Position numbers and translations under genes: made by a program
In this document: piece after piece, positions 19,370 to 28,649 of the stretch
Layout: the number at the start of each line of letters is the position of its first letter
Numbering within the stretch: the first letter of the stretch is position 1
Assembly (NCBI RefSeq): GCF_005298175.1
Contig: NZ_SZYH01000001.1
Location: forward strand, 682,001-746,000
Source of the DNA: Marinobacter panjinensis
GTDB lineage: Bacteria > Pseudomonadota > Gammaproteobacteria > Pseudomonadales > Oleiphilaceae
DNA: 64,000 nucleotides
Reading direction: 5' to 3'
Notes under the pieces: generated by a model
What the model saw: the letters and a program-made list of their open reading frames with translations, nothing else
What the model was told of the DNA's origin: nothing
Databases searched by the model: none

Positions 19370-22300
19370 CTACACCCGGGTTTTTTCCCACTGCCGGTCC
19401 AGACGTTTCACCGATACCGGTACGGCTGTACCAAGTTGCTGCGCAAAGAAGGATACCCGGAACTCCTCCAGCATCCAGCGATACAGCACCAGCTCCGGAT
19501 CCCGAACCCCCTGGCGTTGCTGCTCATCCCGTTTGCTGGCGTAGCGGGACCACAGGGGCTCCATGGTATGCAGGAACTCCCGTTCCCGGCCAGGTTCCCT
19601 GGGCATTTTTTCGAAACGGAGACTGGCGGCCTCGAAATAACGGCCAAAATGCGCCAGCCATTCAGGCGGCGTTGCCACGAGAAATCCCGGATAAACAAGA
19701 TTTTGAAGCTGAAACTTCAGGTCCGCCATACTATTGGCCAGCGCCAGGCTGATTTTGCCCTTCAGTTGCTTCATCACGCCGTGGTAGCCGGTCATGGCCT
19801 GATGCAGCCTTTCGTCTGCTTCCTCCAGGGCCGGGATGAACTCCGCCCTGCCGGCGTCGAACACCTGCTCGAAGGACGTGCTGTCACGGGGTACATCGCC
19901 CGGCACAAAATGCTGCATGGCGGTTGCCAGCAAAAGGTCATCAAGCAGCACACGAGCCTTGCCCACCGGCGCAAACATCAGCGCCGAGGCCTTGAAGTGG
20001 GGTAACTTCCGGTCGATGTCGTCCAGTCTGCTGCCCAGCCGGATCAGGATCAGCCGCGCCACTGCCTTGCGCGTAGCGTCATCCGCTGTCAGGCGGTCCA
20101 GGAACCGGGTCTGGCGAACCGCATCGCCCTGATCTTCCAGCGCCGGGTACACGGTGACCTCCATGCCACCTTTCTCGGTTCTGACCGATTGCGGAAGCTC
20201 GCCGAAATCCCACCCGGTCGATGGCCTGGCAGGCTCATCGCCTGGCTGCTTTTGAGTGGCTGACGACAGCGCTGCTTCCGCCCGGCCTTCCAGTTCACTC
20301 TGCAGCTTTTCCGTTTCCCGGCCCTCAGCGATGGGTTTGCCGGCGTCATCCACTACCCGCAGGTTCATCCGCAGGTGCCTGGGCAACTCCTCTTGTGGCC
20401 AGGCATCGGGGTCGATCCGCACGCCGGTCATCCGCCGCAGCTGTTCGCCCAACTGCAGTGCAAGGGGTTCATTGGAGGGTTGGAGATTCTCCAGCGCCGC
20501 TTCCACAAAGTCCGGCACCGGCACAAAGTTGCGCCGCAAGGCCTTGGGCAATCCCTTCACAAGCGCAATGCACTTCTCCCGCAACAGCCCGGGCACCAGC
20601 CACTCCAGCCGCCTGGCAGGCAGCTGCTTCAGGGCCATCACCGGCGCCTGCAGGGTAACGCCATCCCGCTCGCTTGTGGGCTCAAACTCGTAACTCAGCG
20701 GGTAACGCACACCCTCCCACTCCAGGTAATCCGGGTACAGGGCGCCAGCCTGCTCGTCCACAGGGCGCTGGAGAATATCGGACTCCGTAAGCTCCATGTT
20801 ACGGAGTTCGTCGGCGCTGAGCTGCTTCCACCAGCTTTCGAAATGCCGACCGCTGACGATGTCGGCGGGCAGGCGCTGGTCGTAGAAATCCACCAACACT
20901 TCGTCTTCCACCAGCAGGTCCCGGCGCCGGGTCTTACGCTCCAGGTTCTCGACGGTATCCAGCAATTCCCGGTTGCGGGCAATGAACGGTGCTTTGGACT
21001 GGTAATCCCCTTCCACCAGCGCATGACGGATAAACAGATTGCGGCATTCGGCCGGATCTACCTTGCTGTACGGAATCCGCCGTTTGGGGATAATATCGAG
21101 GCCGTACAGGGAAATCTTTTCGTAGCCCATCACCTGGCCGCGCTTCTGCTCCCAGTGGGGCTCGAAGTAGTGATGTTTCACCACATGGCCGGCAAGGGGC
21201 TCGATCCATTCCGGCTCGATCTTCGCCACCACCCGGGCGAACACCCGGCTGGTTTCGACTATTTCGGCCGCAACAATCCATTTGGGCCCGGCTTTCGACA
21301 CCTTGGAGCCAGGGAAGATCATCACCTTGCGATTGCGGGTGGCCAGGTATTCCTTCTTTTCCAGCTTGACGGCCACATGCCCCAACAGCCCGGCCAGAAT
21401 GGCCTTGTGGAGCGCTTCGTAACTGGCGGTTTCCTTGTTCAGACTGAGCTTCTGTTCGCGACAGATCAGCGTGAGCTGGCGATGGATGTCACGCCATTCC
21501 CGCATCCGCATCCAGGACAGGAAGCTTTTCTGGCACACCTTCTTGAGCTGGTTCTGGGACAATTCCTGGCGTTGTTCCTCGTAGAAATTCCAAATGTTCA
21601 GAAACGTCAGGAAGTCGGATTCCTTGTCGTTGAACGGCGCATGGGCCTGGTCGGCGGCCTGCTGCTTGTCCTGCGGCCGCTCCCTGGGGTCCTGTACACT
21701 GAGGCCGGCGATGATCACCAGGGTTTCCGCCAGGCTGCCTTGTTCCGACGACGTGACCAGCATGCGGGCCAACCGCGGGTCCAGGGGTAACCGCGCCATG
21801 GTGCGCCCAAGGCCGGTGACCCGCCGCTTGTCGTCCACCGCCCCCAGTTCTTCCAGCAGTTTGTAGCCGTCGTTGATCAGGCGGGCGTCCGGCGGCTCCA
21901 GGAACGGAAAATGCCGGATGTCTCCCAGCCCGGAGGTGGTCATCTGCAGGATGACGGACGCCAGGTTGGTGCGAAGGATCTCCGGGTCCGTGTATTCCGG
22001 CCGGTTGATAAAGTCGGTCTCGTCATAGAGCCGGAAGCAGATACCCGGCGCCACCCGGCCACACCGCCCTGCCCGCTGGTTGGCACTGGCCTGGGACACC
22101 GGCTCAATGGGCAGACGCTGGATTTTCGAGCGCACACTGTAACGGCTGATCCGCGCCACGCCGGTGTCGATCACGTAGCGTATACCCGGCACCGTCAGGG
22201 AGGTTTCCGCCACGTTAGTGGAAAGCACTATGCGCCGGCCGCGGTGACCCTGGAATATCCGGTTCTGCTCCTGGTTACTGAGGCGTGAATACAGCGGCAG

Positions 22301-23296
22301 CACCTCGGTATGGCGCAGCTCCGCGTGGCGCAACACCTTGCTCAGGCTGCGGATTTCCCGCTCGCCAGGCAGGAATACCAGCACATCGCCCGGGGGTTGT
22401 TTTTCCGCCCGCTCGTGTTGCTCGATCTCCTCCATGGCCCGCAGCACGCCGTCGGTCCAGCCCTGGTCACGATCATCTTCGTCACCGGTCAGGGGGCGAT
22501 AGCGGATATCCACCGGAAAGGTGCGGCCGCTGACTTCAATCACCGGGGCATCGTTGAAGAACTGGCTGAACCGCTCCACCTCAATGGTGGCGGAGGTGAT
22601 AATGACCTTCAGGTCCGGGCGTTTGGGCAGGAGCTGTCGCAGGTAGCCCATCAGAAAATCGATGTTGAGGCTGCGTTCGTGGGCCTCATCAATAATCAGG
22701 GTGTCGTAACGGTCGAGAAACCGGTCGTGCTGGACTTCCGACAGCAGGATGCCATCGGTCATCACCTTCAGTCGTGACTGCTCTGAGGTGGTATCGGTGA
22801 AACGTACCTGGTAGCCCACCTGGCCACCGGTATGCTCTCCGAGTTCCTCGGCAATGCGGCCGGCGACGGTGCGGGCAGCAATTCGCCGCGGCTGGGTATG
22901 GCCAATCAGCCCGCGAATGCCGCGGCCGCTGTTCATGCAGATCTTGGGAATCTGGGTGGTTTTACCCGAACCGGTTTCACCGGCAATGATCACCACCTGA
23001 TTCTGTTCGATGGCCTCGCGAATATCATCGACCCGGTCCGATACCGGAAGCGACGAGGGAAAGGTGGCAGGTTTGTGCAGCGCCAGGCGCTCTCTGACTC
23101 TGGCCTGACCGCGGTCAAGCCATTGCGCCATTTTCTCAAGGTCTTTCTGCCCCGGGTGGCCTTTTTTACGGGCCACCAGCTTGTGAATACGGGCTGCTTC
23201 AATCTGGTTGCAGGTATCCAGCTGTTCCAGGACGGCCTTTACGGCCGCCCTGCAATCTGGTGTATTCGCTGGCTGTGCTGGTGGGGCTTGTGTCAT
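19370..23296 (-). CDS. hrpA: ATP-dependent RNA helicase HrpA
   Basis: HrpA is a very large DEAH-box RNA helicase acting on mRNA and on stalled ribosomes. The 1308-residue protein has Walker A GETGSGKT (106-113), the DEAH box at 203-206, ITSATIEVERF, and motif VI (QRAGRCGRVAPG). A helicase-associated domain and OB-like region follow, and the long C-terminal DUF3418-type domain fills the last about 600 residues. The length matches the family. It lies 8 bases downstream of fadD on the same strand. Confidence 0.95.
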   Translation of the reverse strand: MTQAPPAQPANTPDCRAAVKAVLEQLDTCNQIEAARIHKLVARKKGHPGQKDLEKMAQWLDRGQARVRERLALHKPATFPSSLPVSDRVDDIREAIEQNQVVIIAGETGSGKTTQIPKICMNSGRGIRGLIGHTQPRRIAARTVAGRIAEELGEHTGGQVGYQVRFTDTTSEQSRLKVMTDGILLSEVQHDRFLDRYDTLIIDEAHERSLNIDFLMGYLRQLLPKRPDLKVIITSATIEVERFSQFFNDAPVIEVSGRTFPVDIRYRPLTGDEDDRDQGWTDGVLRAMEEIEQHERAEKQPPGDVLVFLPGEREIRSLSKVLRHAELRHTEVLPLYSRLSNQEQNRIFQGHRGRRIVLSTNVAETSLTVPGIRYVIDTGVARISRYSVRSKIQRLPIEPVSQASANQRAGRCGRVAPGICFRLYDETDFINRPEYTDPEILRTNLASVILQMTTSGLGDIRHFPFLEPPDARLINDGYKLLEELGAVDDKRRVTGLGRTMARLPLDPRLARMLVTSSEQGSLAETLVIIAGLSVQDPRERPQDKQQAADQAHAPFNDKESDFLTFLNIWNFYEEQRQELSQNQLKKVCQKSFLSWMRMREWRDIHRQLTLICREQKLSLNKETASYEALHKAILAGLLGHVAVKLEKKEYLATRNRKVMIFPGSKVSKAGPKWIVAAEIVETSRVFARVVAKIEPEWIEPLAGHVVKHHYFEPHWEQKRGQVMGYEKISLYGLDIIPKRRIPYSKVDPAECRNLFIRHALVEGDYQSKAPFIARNRELLDTVENLERKTRRRDLLVEDEVLVDFYDQRLPADIVSGRHFESWWKQLSADELRNMELTESDILQRPVDEQAGALYPDYLEWEGVRYPLSYEFEPTSERDGVTLQAPVMALKQLPARRLEWLVPGLLREKCIALVKGLPKALRRNFVPVPDFVEAALENLQPSNEPLALQLGEQLRRMTGVRIDPDAWPQEELPRHLRMNLRVVDDAGKPIAEGRETEKLQSELEGRAEAALSSATQKQPGDEPARPSTGWDFGELPQSVRTEKGGMEVTVYPALEDQGDAVRQTRFLDRLTADDATRKAVARLILIRLGSRLDDIDRKLPHFKASALMFAPVGKARVLLDDLLLATAMQHFVPGDVPRDSTSFEQVFDAGRAEFIPALEEADERLHQAMTGYHGVMKQLKGKISLALANSMADLKFQLQNLVYPGFLVATPPEWLAHFGRYFEAASLRFEKMPREPGREREFLHTMEPLWSRYASKRDEQQRQGVRDPELVLYRWMLEEFRVSFFAQQLGTAVPVSVKRLDRQWEKTRV

Positions 23297-23304
23297 CGAA
23301 CCTT

Positions 23305-24981
23305 TTACTTGTTGTTGGCTTCGTCCCGGAGCTCGCGGCGCAGGATCTTGCCAACGTTGGTTTTCGGCAGTTCTTCGCGGAACTCGAACGACTTGGGCAC
23401 CTTGTAGGCGGTCAGGCGTTCACGGCAGAACTCTTTCAATTCGTTTTCCGTAACGCCTTCTGCGGTGGGCACCAGGAAGACCTTCACGGCTTCGCCGCTC
23501 TTGGCATCTTCCACACCGACAGCGGCACATTCAACCACTTTCGGGTGACCGCTCACAACATCTTCGATTTCGTTCGGGAACACGTTGAAGCCGGACACGA
23601 TAATCATGTCCTTCTTGCGATCCACGATACGAATATAGCCATCTTCCTGGATCAGGGCGATGTCGCCGGTTTGCAGGAAGCCATCGTCGGTAAAGGATTT
23701 CTGGGTGTCCTCGGGGCGCTGCCAGTAGCCGCGCATCACCTGCGGGCCCTTCACACACAGCTCGCCCGGCTCGCCAATCGGGGTTTCGTTGCCGTCATCG
23801 TCAATGGTTTTGACTTCGGTGCCCGGAATCGGCAGGCCGATGGTACCAAGCTGAATGGCACTATTGGGGTTGAAGGTGACTACCGGCGACGTTTCGGTCA
23901 TGCCGTAACCTTCACTGATTTCACAGCCGGTGACGCGCTGCCACATCTTGGCAGTATCGCTGGTCAGCGCCATACCACCCGACGAGGTCAGCTTCAGCCC
24001 ACTGAAATCCAGATCCTGGAACTCCTCGTTGTTACACAACGCCACGAACAGAGTATTCAGGCCCAGGAAAGCCGTGAACTTGTATTTTTTGAGTTCCTTG
24101 ACGAAGCCCGGAATATCGCGGGGGTTCGGAATAAGCACGTTATGAGCGCCGGCTTCCAGCATGATGCCGCAGTTCAGGGTGAACGAGTAGATGTGGTACA
24201 GCGGCAGCGGTGCAATCACCACTTCCTTGCCCTCTTCCACCGTGTCTTCCATCATCGGGCGTACCTGCAGCAGGTTCGCCACCAGGTTGCCGTGAGTCAG
24301 CATGGCGCCCTTGGCAACACCCGTGGTACCACCGGTGTACTGCAGTACCGCGATATCGTCTTTCTTGCACTCAACCGGAGTGAACTTTTCCTTGCTACCG
24401 GCGCTGAGAACCGCTGGCAGTTTGTGGGCCTGTGGCAGGTTATAGGCCGGTACCATCTTCTTCAGGTGTTTTACCGCCGCATTCATCAGCGTACGCTTCA
24501 GCGGAGAGTGCATGTCAGCAATTTCGGTAACAATGACATGCTCGATGCTGGTATGGGGGAGCACTTTCTCGGCGTTATTGGCCATGTTGGCCAGCACCAC
24601 GAGCGCTTTGGCGCCGGAGTCGTTAAACTGGTGTTCCATCTCGCGAGTGGTATACAGCGGGTTGGTATTCACCACGATCAGGCCGGCGCGCATGGCACCG
24701 AACACGACAACGGGATACTGGGTGACATTGGGCATCTGAACCGCAATCCGGTCACCCGGTTTGAGGTCAGTCTTGTTCTGCAACCAGGCCGCAAAATTAC
24801 GGCTCTGGGTGTCCAGATCGCGATAAGTGAGCGTGGCGCCAACAGCGCTAAAGGCAGGCCGGTCGGCGTATTTTTTCACCGCCTGATCAAATACGTCCAC
24901 CATGCTGGTGTACTTGTCCAGGTCAACGTTGTGGGGCACACCGGCGGGGTATTTGTCCTGATAGAACTGCTCAAAATCCAT
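23305..24981 (-). CDS. fadD: Long-chain fatty acid-CoA ligase
   Basis: FadD activates fatty acids to acyl-CoA at the cytoplasmic membrane for beta-oxidation or lipid synthesis. The 558-residue protein has the AMP-binding motif QYTGGTTGVAKGAMLTH, the FACS motif (GYWQRPEDTQKSFTDDGFLQTGD) and a C-terminal lysine in TNVGKILRRELR. I chose the ATG at 24981 (MDFEQFYQDKYP) because AGGAG lies 6 bases before it. An ATG at 24987 directly abuts that site, and a longer extension to 25038 is unlikely. Confidence 0.93.
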   Translation of the reverse strand: MDFEQFYQDKYPAGVPHNVDLDKYTSMVDVFDQAVKKYADRPAFSAVGATLTYRDLDTQSRNFAAWLQNKTDLKPGDRIAVQMPNVTQYPVVVFGAMRAGLIVVNTNPLYTTREMEHQFNDSGAKALVVLANMANNAEKVLPHTSIEHVIVTEIADMHSPLKRTLMNAAVKHLKKMVPAYNLPQAHKLPAVLSAGSKEKFTPVECKKDDIAVLQYTGGTTGVAKGAMLTHGNLVANLLQVRPMMEDTVEEGKEVVIAPLPLYHIYSFTLNCGIMLEAGAHNVLIPNPRDIPGFVKELKKYKFTAFLGLNTLFVALCNNEEFQDLDFSGLKLTSSGGMALTSDTAKMWQRVTGCEISEGYGMTETSPVVTFNPNSAIQLGTIGLPIPGTEVKTIDDDGNETPIGEPGELCVKGPQVMRGYWQRPEDTQKSFTDDGFLQTGDIALIQEDGYIRIVDRKKDMIIVSGFNVFPNEIEDVVSGHPKVVECAAVGVEDAKSGEAVKVFLVPTAEGVTENELKEFCRERLTAYKVPKSFEFREELPKTNVGKILRRELRDEANNK

Positions 24982-25189
24982 CACCATCTCCTGTTGGGCG
25001 TTTGTGCTTATAATGTGTACGGATATCGGATTGATCAATAAATCAACCAGACAAAAGTATCAGCCTCGAAAAGTCGGGAGAGAATAGCAGTTTTGTGAAC
25101 GATGAGGTAGTTTTCGAGGCAGGACTGTAGCCTTTACAACCAATAACCTGATTGGCAATTATCCCGTCAGGACCGCCAGCGGAGCCCAA

Positions 25190-25675
25190 ATGAGCGACAC
25201 CCTCGATACGCTTGAAAACATTACCTACGACGAACTTCAGGAAGGCGACTCTGCAACCTTCGTAAAGACACTGACAGAAGACGAGCTGGTGCTCTTTGCG
25301 GCGGTATCCGGCGACGTTAACCCGTTGCACCTGGATTCCGAATTTGCCGCCGACTCCGGGTACCATGAGCGTATTGCTCATGGCATGTGGAGCGGTTCGC
25401 TGATTTCCGCTGCCCTGGCCACCGTGATGCCGGGACCAGGCACTGTCTATCTGGAACAGAGCCTGACGTTCAGACAGGCAGTCAAAGTGGACGATACACT
25501 CACGGTAAACCTGAAAGTGCTTAGCAAGGGGCGAAGGAACCGCGTGACCCTGGCCTGCGACGTTCGTAACCAGAATGGTGAGAAGGTAGTCACCGGTGAA
25601 GCCAAAGTAATCGCCCCCACCCAGAAAGTGTCCCTCAGCAAACCCCGGCTACCCAAGATTACCATTGAACGCTAG
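25190..25675 (+). CDS. MaoC-family (R)-specific enoyl-CoA hydratase-like protein
   Basis: The 161-residue hot-dog protein has the hydratase 2 motif: FAAVSGDVNPLHLDSEFA (Asp and His catalytic), followed by IAHGMWSGSLISAALATVMPGPG. It should hydrate 2-enoyl-CoA to (R)-3-hydroxyacyl-CoA, as PhaJ does, linking beta-oxidation to other acyl pathways. Its place next to fadD and near the ketoacyl synthase supports a lipid role. The stop codon shares a CTAG with the stop codon of the converging TonB-like gene. Confidence 0.87.
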   Translation: MSDTLDTLENITYDELQEGDSATFVKTLTEDELVLFAAVSGDVNPLHLDSEFAADSGYHERIAHGMWSGSLISAALATVMPGPGTVYLEQSLTFRQAVKVDDTLTVNLKVLSKGRRNRVTLACDVRNQNGEKVVTGEAKVIAPTQKVSLSKPRLPKITIER

Positions 25676-26643
25676 CCCGGCAGAAAGTCGATGGGGAATC
25701 TCACCGTGCGGGATTCCACATCGTCTTCACCGAAGTTGAACAGGCGTACCCGTGTGGCGATACGCTGCTCCAGACTGTCATTGTTCAGCTCGGAACTCAC
25801 CACCTCGCAGCGGGACACCGAGCCATCTGGCTCGATCACCAGCTCCAGCATCAGCTTGCCTTCCAGGGTCGGGTCCTGCCTCAGCTCCCTTCGATACAGC
25901 GAATAAAGCGCAGTTTTCTGGGCATCAAATACCTGGCGGATATTGCTCATGGCACGTTTCCCTGGCCCGGAATCCGGCGCGGGTACCGGCTCGGGCGCCG
26001 CTTCCTGTGCCACCTCGACCTCTCTGACTTCGTGGCCGGCAACGGCGACGTCGGCTTCCGGCGCCGATTCCCGACTCACACCCCCGCTGCCTGCCAGAGC
26101 TGTATCCGCATCGGATTCGGCGCCGAACAGGTCTCCCGGCCTGGTATCACCTGCGGCCTCGACGTTGGCGGAGAGGGTTTTCACCCGGTCCGGCTCTGGC
26201 GTGCGCATGCTGGCAAGCTGGTCCTTCATCGCTAACAGGCCTGAACGAGAGGCGGTTTCGCGCGCCTGCTCCACGGTCTGTTTCGGCTCTGTCCGGGCAG
26301 GCTCCGGTGGCGGCGTTTCTTTGATTGCCTCGGCCACTGAGGGCGCCTGGATTTCCGGTTCCGGCTCTGCCGGTTCGGGATCGGGTTGCGGGTCGGGCTC
26401 TGGCTCCGGCTCTGGCAAAGACACCGGCTCCGGTGGCTCGGGCTGTTCCACCAGCCTGGCCAGTTGAGGTGGTATTTTCTCCGCTTCGCTGCGTTCCGGT
26501 TCGGGAAGATTCATGGCAGGAATCAGGAATGCCGGCGGCAGAAAAACCGCGACCATAACCAGCAAGGCCAATACGAATCGGCGGTTTTCACCTTTCTCCG
26601 CGCCCCAGGGCAAGCCGGAAGGCAGGTTCTGACGGTCAGCCAC
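25672..26643 (-). CDS. TonB-like energy transducer with AgmX/PglI-type C-terminal domain
   Basis: The 323-residue protein has a short cytoplasmic N-terminus, one membrane anchor (about residues 22-42) and a long Pro/Glu/Ala-rich periplasmic spacer. The C-terminal domain (about 228-323) contains FDAQKTALYSLYRRELRQ, LEGKLMLELVIEPDGSVS and a terminal VRFPIDF. That domain resembles the AgmX/PglI C-terminus known from myxobacterial motility proteins more than classical TonB. I chose the GTG at 26643: GGAGG precedes it at good spacing, and it overlaps the ExbD stop by 8 bases. It is the last gene of a nine-gene operon and probably couples the proton channel to an outer partner. Confidence 0.8.
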   Translation of the reverse strand: MADRQNLPSGLPWGAEKGENRRFVLALLVMVAVFLPPAFLIPAMNLPEPERSEAEKIPPQLARLVEQPEPPEPVSLPEPEPEPDPQPDPEPAEPEPEIQAPSVAEAIKETPPPEPARTEPKQTVEQARETASRSGLLAMKDQLASMRTPEPDRVKTLSANVEAAGDTRPGDLFGAESDADTALAGSGGVSRESAPEADVAVAGHEVREVEVAQEAAPEPVPAPDSGPGKRAMSNIRQVFDAQKTALYSLYRRELRQDPTLEGKLMLELVIEPDGSVSRCEVVSSELNNDSLEQRIATRVRLFNFGEDDVESRTVRFPIDFLPG

Positions 26644-27130
26644 TACCCACCTCCTTTGTTGACTCCACAGCGAGCCGCACCTGCCGGAAATCTTCATCAA
26701 TACAGGTCTGCATGATCTTTCGAAGCAGTCGGTAATCCGTCGAACGCCCCGCCATAATGGTTACTTCATGTCCCTGCTCCGGCACCTCTCCCCTGCGATT
26801 CCTGACCCACGCGAGCTCTTCGGCCAGCCCGCCAATGGTTTTGTCGCCAGTCTCGATGCTGTCCAGTGTGGCCACTTCACGGCCCTGAACCAGAATAGAC
26901 CGGCCAATCACCTGAACCATCATGGATTCCACTGCGTCGTTCTCTGCAGTGGATTCCGGAAGCGGTACGTCAGCCGTATTCTGCATCACCTTCACATCGG
27001 AGGAGCTCACCATCAGAAAGAACACCAGAATGGTGAAGATATCCATCAGTGAGACCAGGTTCAGGCCACCGGGCCGATGCATGCGCCCGTAGTGGCGCTG
27101 CATCCGGCGGGCGCGACGGGATGTTTTCAT
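26636..27130 (-). CDS. ExbD/TolR-family subunit with conserved membrane Asp
   Basis: The 164-residue protein has a basic cytoplasmic N-terminus and one membrane helix starting GGLNLVSLMDIFTILVFFLMV. Asp30 occupies the place of the essential proton-carrying Asp of ExbD (Asp25 in E. coli). The periplasmic part (about 45-164) has the ExbD fold, ending in ...LRKIMQTCIDEDFRQVRLAV. It overlaps both neighbours, and the ATGA overlap with the upstream ExbD gene suggests equal expression. It is probably the functional proton-path subunit of this channel. Confidence 0.87.
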   Translation of the reverse strand: MKTSRRARRMQRHYGRMHRPGGLNLVSLMDIFTILVFFLMVSSSDVKVMQNTADVPLPESTAENDAVESMMVQVIGRSILVQGREVATLDSIETGDKTIGGLAEELAWVRNRRGEVPEQGHEVTIMAGRSTDYRLLRKIMQTCIDEDFRQVRLAVESTKEVGSG

Positions 27131-27642
27131 ACGCCCTCCCCGGTATCCGACAGTGCCCGGTCTTCAGCAGCGTCAGCCAGGGCAACATCCGGAAACAGCT
27201 CTCCTTCCACCACGCTGGCGGCCACTACGGCCTGGTAGGAACGAAGCGTGTCCATGGTTGTCACCAGTGTCTGGTAATCGATCTCCGGGCCGACCTCAAG
27301 GACGATATCCGTCTTGTCCGGCACCTGTTGCTTGACCTGCTTCAGGGTTTCCCGCAAGCCGTCGAAATCCTGCTCGCCTTCCACCAATGGCAGCGTGCGG
27401 ATGACGCCGCGCTCGCTGTCCAGCACTTCCAGACCGTCCGGTATCAGGGCAACCACTAGCCGCAACTCGTCGGCCTCCGGTGCCTCACCGGCTTCCATGC
27501 CCGGGAAGTTCAGCTCAATCATCCGGATCTGGCTGAACACCATGCCCAGCAGCAGAACCGGTACCAGCACGATCATCAGATTCAAGAACGGCGTGATGTC
27601 CAGTTCCGGATTGCTGGCGAGCCTGCGATGCTTTCGTCTCAT
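27127..27642 (-). CDS. ExbD/TolR-family subunit lacking the membrane Asp
   Basis: The 171-residue protein has one membrane helix opening LDITPFLNLMIVLVPVLLLG. Compared with E. coli ExbD (VTPFIDVML), Asn21 stands where the essential Asp should be. The periplasmic domain has the usual ExbD pattern, with D-I-V-L-E-V-G-P-E-I-D-Y and TLVTTMDTLRSY. It lies between the channel gene and the second exbD gene, so the pair could form a hetero-oligomer in which only one subunit carries the proton. The residue comparison is from memory of the family. Confidence 0.87.
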   Translation of the reverse strand: MRRKHRRLASNPELDITPFLNLMIVLVPVLLLGMVFSQIRMIELNFPGMEAGEAPEADELRLVVALIPDGLEVLDSERGVIRTLPLVEGEQDFDGLRETLKQVKQQVPDKTDIVLEVGPEIDYQTLVTTMDTLRSYQAVVAASVVEGELFPDVALADAAEDRALSDTGEGV

Positions 27643-27658
27643 ACTGCGAAACCCCGGC

Positions 27659-28315
27659 TCAGGCGGCGGATTGCTTTGGTGAGGGCGACGTCTGCTCGGA
27701 AATGATGTTCAGCAGCTTCACACCGGCCATCTCGAAACTGTCGACAATCTCGTTGGTGCGGGTCTGAAGCAATGCATGGAACATCAGCAACGGAATCGCC
27801 GACATCAGCCCGAAGGCGGTGGTGTTCATGGCCACGGAAATGCTTTCCGACAATAAAGACGCCTTCTGAGACGGGTCCGCGGCGGCGACCGCCGTGAAGG
27901 CGGCTATCAGTCCAATGATGGTGCCAAGCAGCCCCAGCAAGGTAGCTATATTGGCCAGTGTGGCCAGGTACTGGGTGCGTTTCTCCAGCCGCGGCAACAC
28001 TTCCATCAACCCCTCTTCCATGGCGTATTCAACATCTTCGCGGGGATGATTATTGAGCAGCCGACCAATACCGGCACTCATGATAGAGGCGATAGCACTG
28101 TCGGAACTGCTGGCCGCTTTCATGGCACGCTGGTAGTCCCGCTTACGCAGCAGCGGCAGTATGCCTTTCTCGAACGCCAGGCGGTTCCGTCGTCGCACCG
28201 AAGCGAGATAGACAAAACGTTCAATCGTGATCGCCAGGCCAACCGCCAGCACAAGGGCGATGGGGTACATGAAGGGACCACCTTCCTGAAAAAATCGAAC
28301 AACAGTTTCCAGCAT
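27659..28315 (-). CDS. MotA/TolQ/ExbB-family proton channel subunit
   Basis: The 218-residue inner-membrane protein has three hydrophobic segments (about residues 12-33, 118-140 and 162-182) and a cytoplasmic loop between the first two, as in ExbB and TolQ. The channel motif ATLLGLLGTIIGLIAAF and the third helix ISVAMNTTAFGLMSAIPLL are clear. At the place of ExbB Glu176 it appears to have Val, while the conserved Thr of the third helix is kept. With the two ExbD-like proteins it should form a proton-driven stator, here probably serving the TPR proteins of the same operon. Confidence 0.88.
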   Translation of the reverse strand: MLETVVRFFQEGGPFMYPIALVLAVGLAITIERFVYLASVRRRNRLAFEKGILPLLRKRDYQRAMKAASSSDSAIASIMSAGIGRLLNNHPREDVEYAMEEGLMEVLPRLEKRTQYLATLANIATLLGLLGTIIGLIAAFTAVAAADPSQKASLLSESISVAMNTTAFGLMSAIPLLMFHALLQTRTNEIVDSFEMAGVKLLNIISEQTSPSPKQSAA

Positions 28316-28331
28316 ATTCAGACTCCCGTTT

Positions 28332-28649
28332 CTACTGCAGGGACAGCGTGGAATCCAGGGACGGATTCAGCGTTTCACGAAATTTCCGGTGACGCTCCAG
28401 CGTCAGCGGATCCTTGGGTTCAAGTAATTCCTCGTTACCGGCCTCCAGCTCTGCCCGCGTCCGGCGTGGCAGGGTTGGTGGCTGCCAGGGCAGGATATAG
28501 AGCACGCCCGGGTCGTCATCGCCGGTGTGGCGGGTGATACCCTCCACCGAGAGCGCTACGGTTTCACTTTCTGTCGCAACAGCCTGTGACGGAAGTGTTG
28601 CCAGAAGCGCAATCAGTCCGGTTACTGCCATCAAGGGGGATTTGCTCAT
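28332..28649 (-). CDS. Small exported protein of unknown function
   Basis: The 105-residue product has a signal peptide (about residues 1-25, ending SQAVA) and an acidic, Pro-rich mature part with GVLYILPWQPPTLPRRTRAE. I recognise no family. The ATG directly follows the stop codon of the TPR lipoprotein gene, with no gap, and the channel gene starts 16 bases downstream, so it is a true operon member. It may bridge the TPR proteins and the channel; that is a guess. Confidence 0.75.
   Translation of the reverse strand: MSKSPLMAVTGLIALLATLPSQAVATESETVALSVEGITRHTGDDDPGVLYILPWQPPTLPRRTRAELEAGNEELLEPKDPLTLERHRKFRETLNPSLDSTLSLQ

Noticed and set aside
19320..19395. GC-rich hairpins after the hrpA stop as a terminator
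   Set aside because: The stem is imperfect and no T-run follows on the minus strand. The T-run on the plus strand lies within hrpA and has no plus-strand gene to end.
20375..21790. A 471-codon open frame on the plus strand over hrpA
   Set aside because: It is antisense to the helicase and has no motif or ribosome-binding site of its own.
23260..25041. A 593-codon open frame on the plus strand over fadD
   Set aside because: It is antisense to a complete FadD with clear motifs. The product lacks recognisable domains, and such shadow frames are expected in GC-rich genes.
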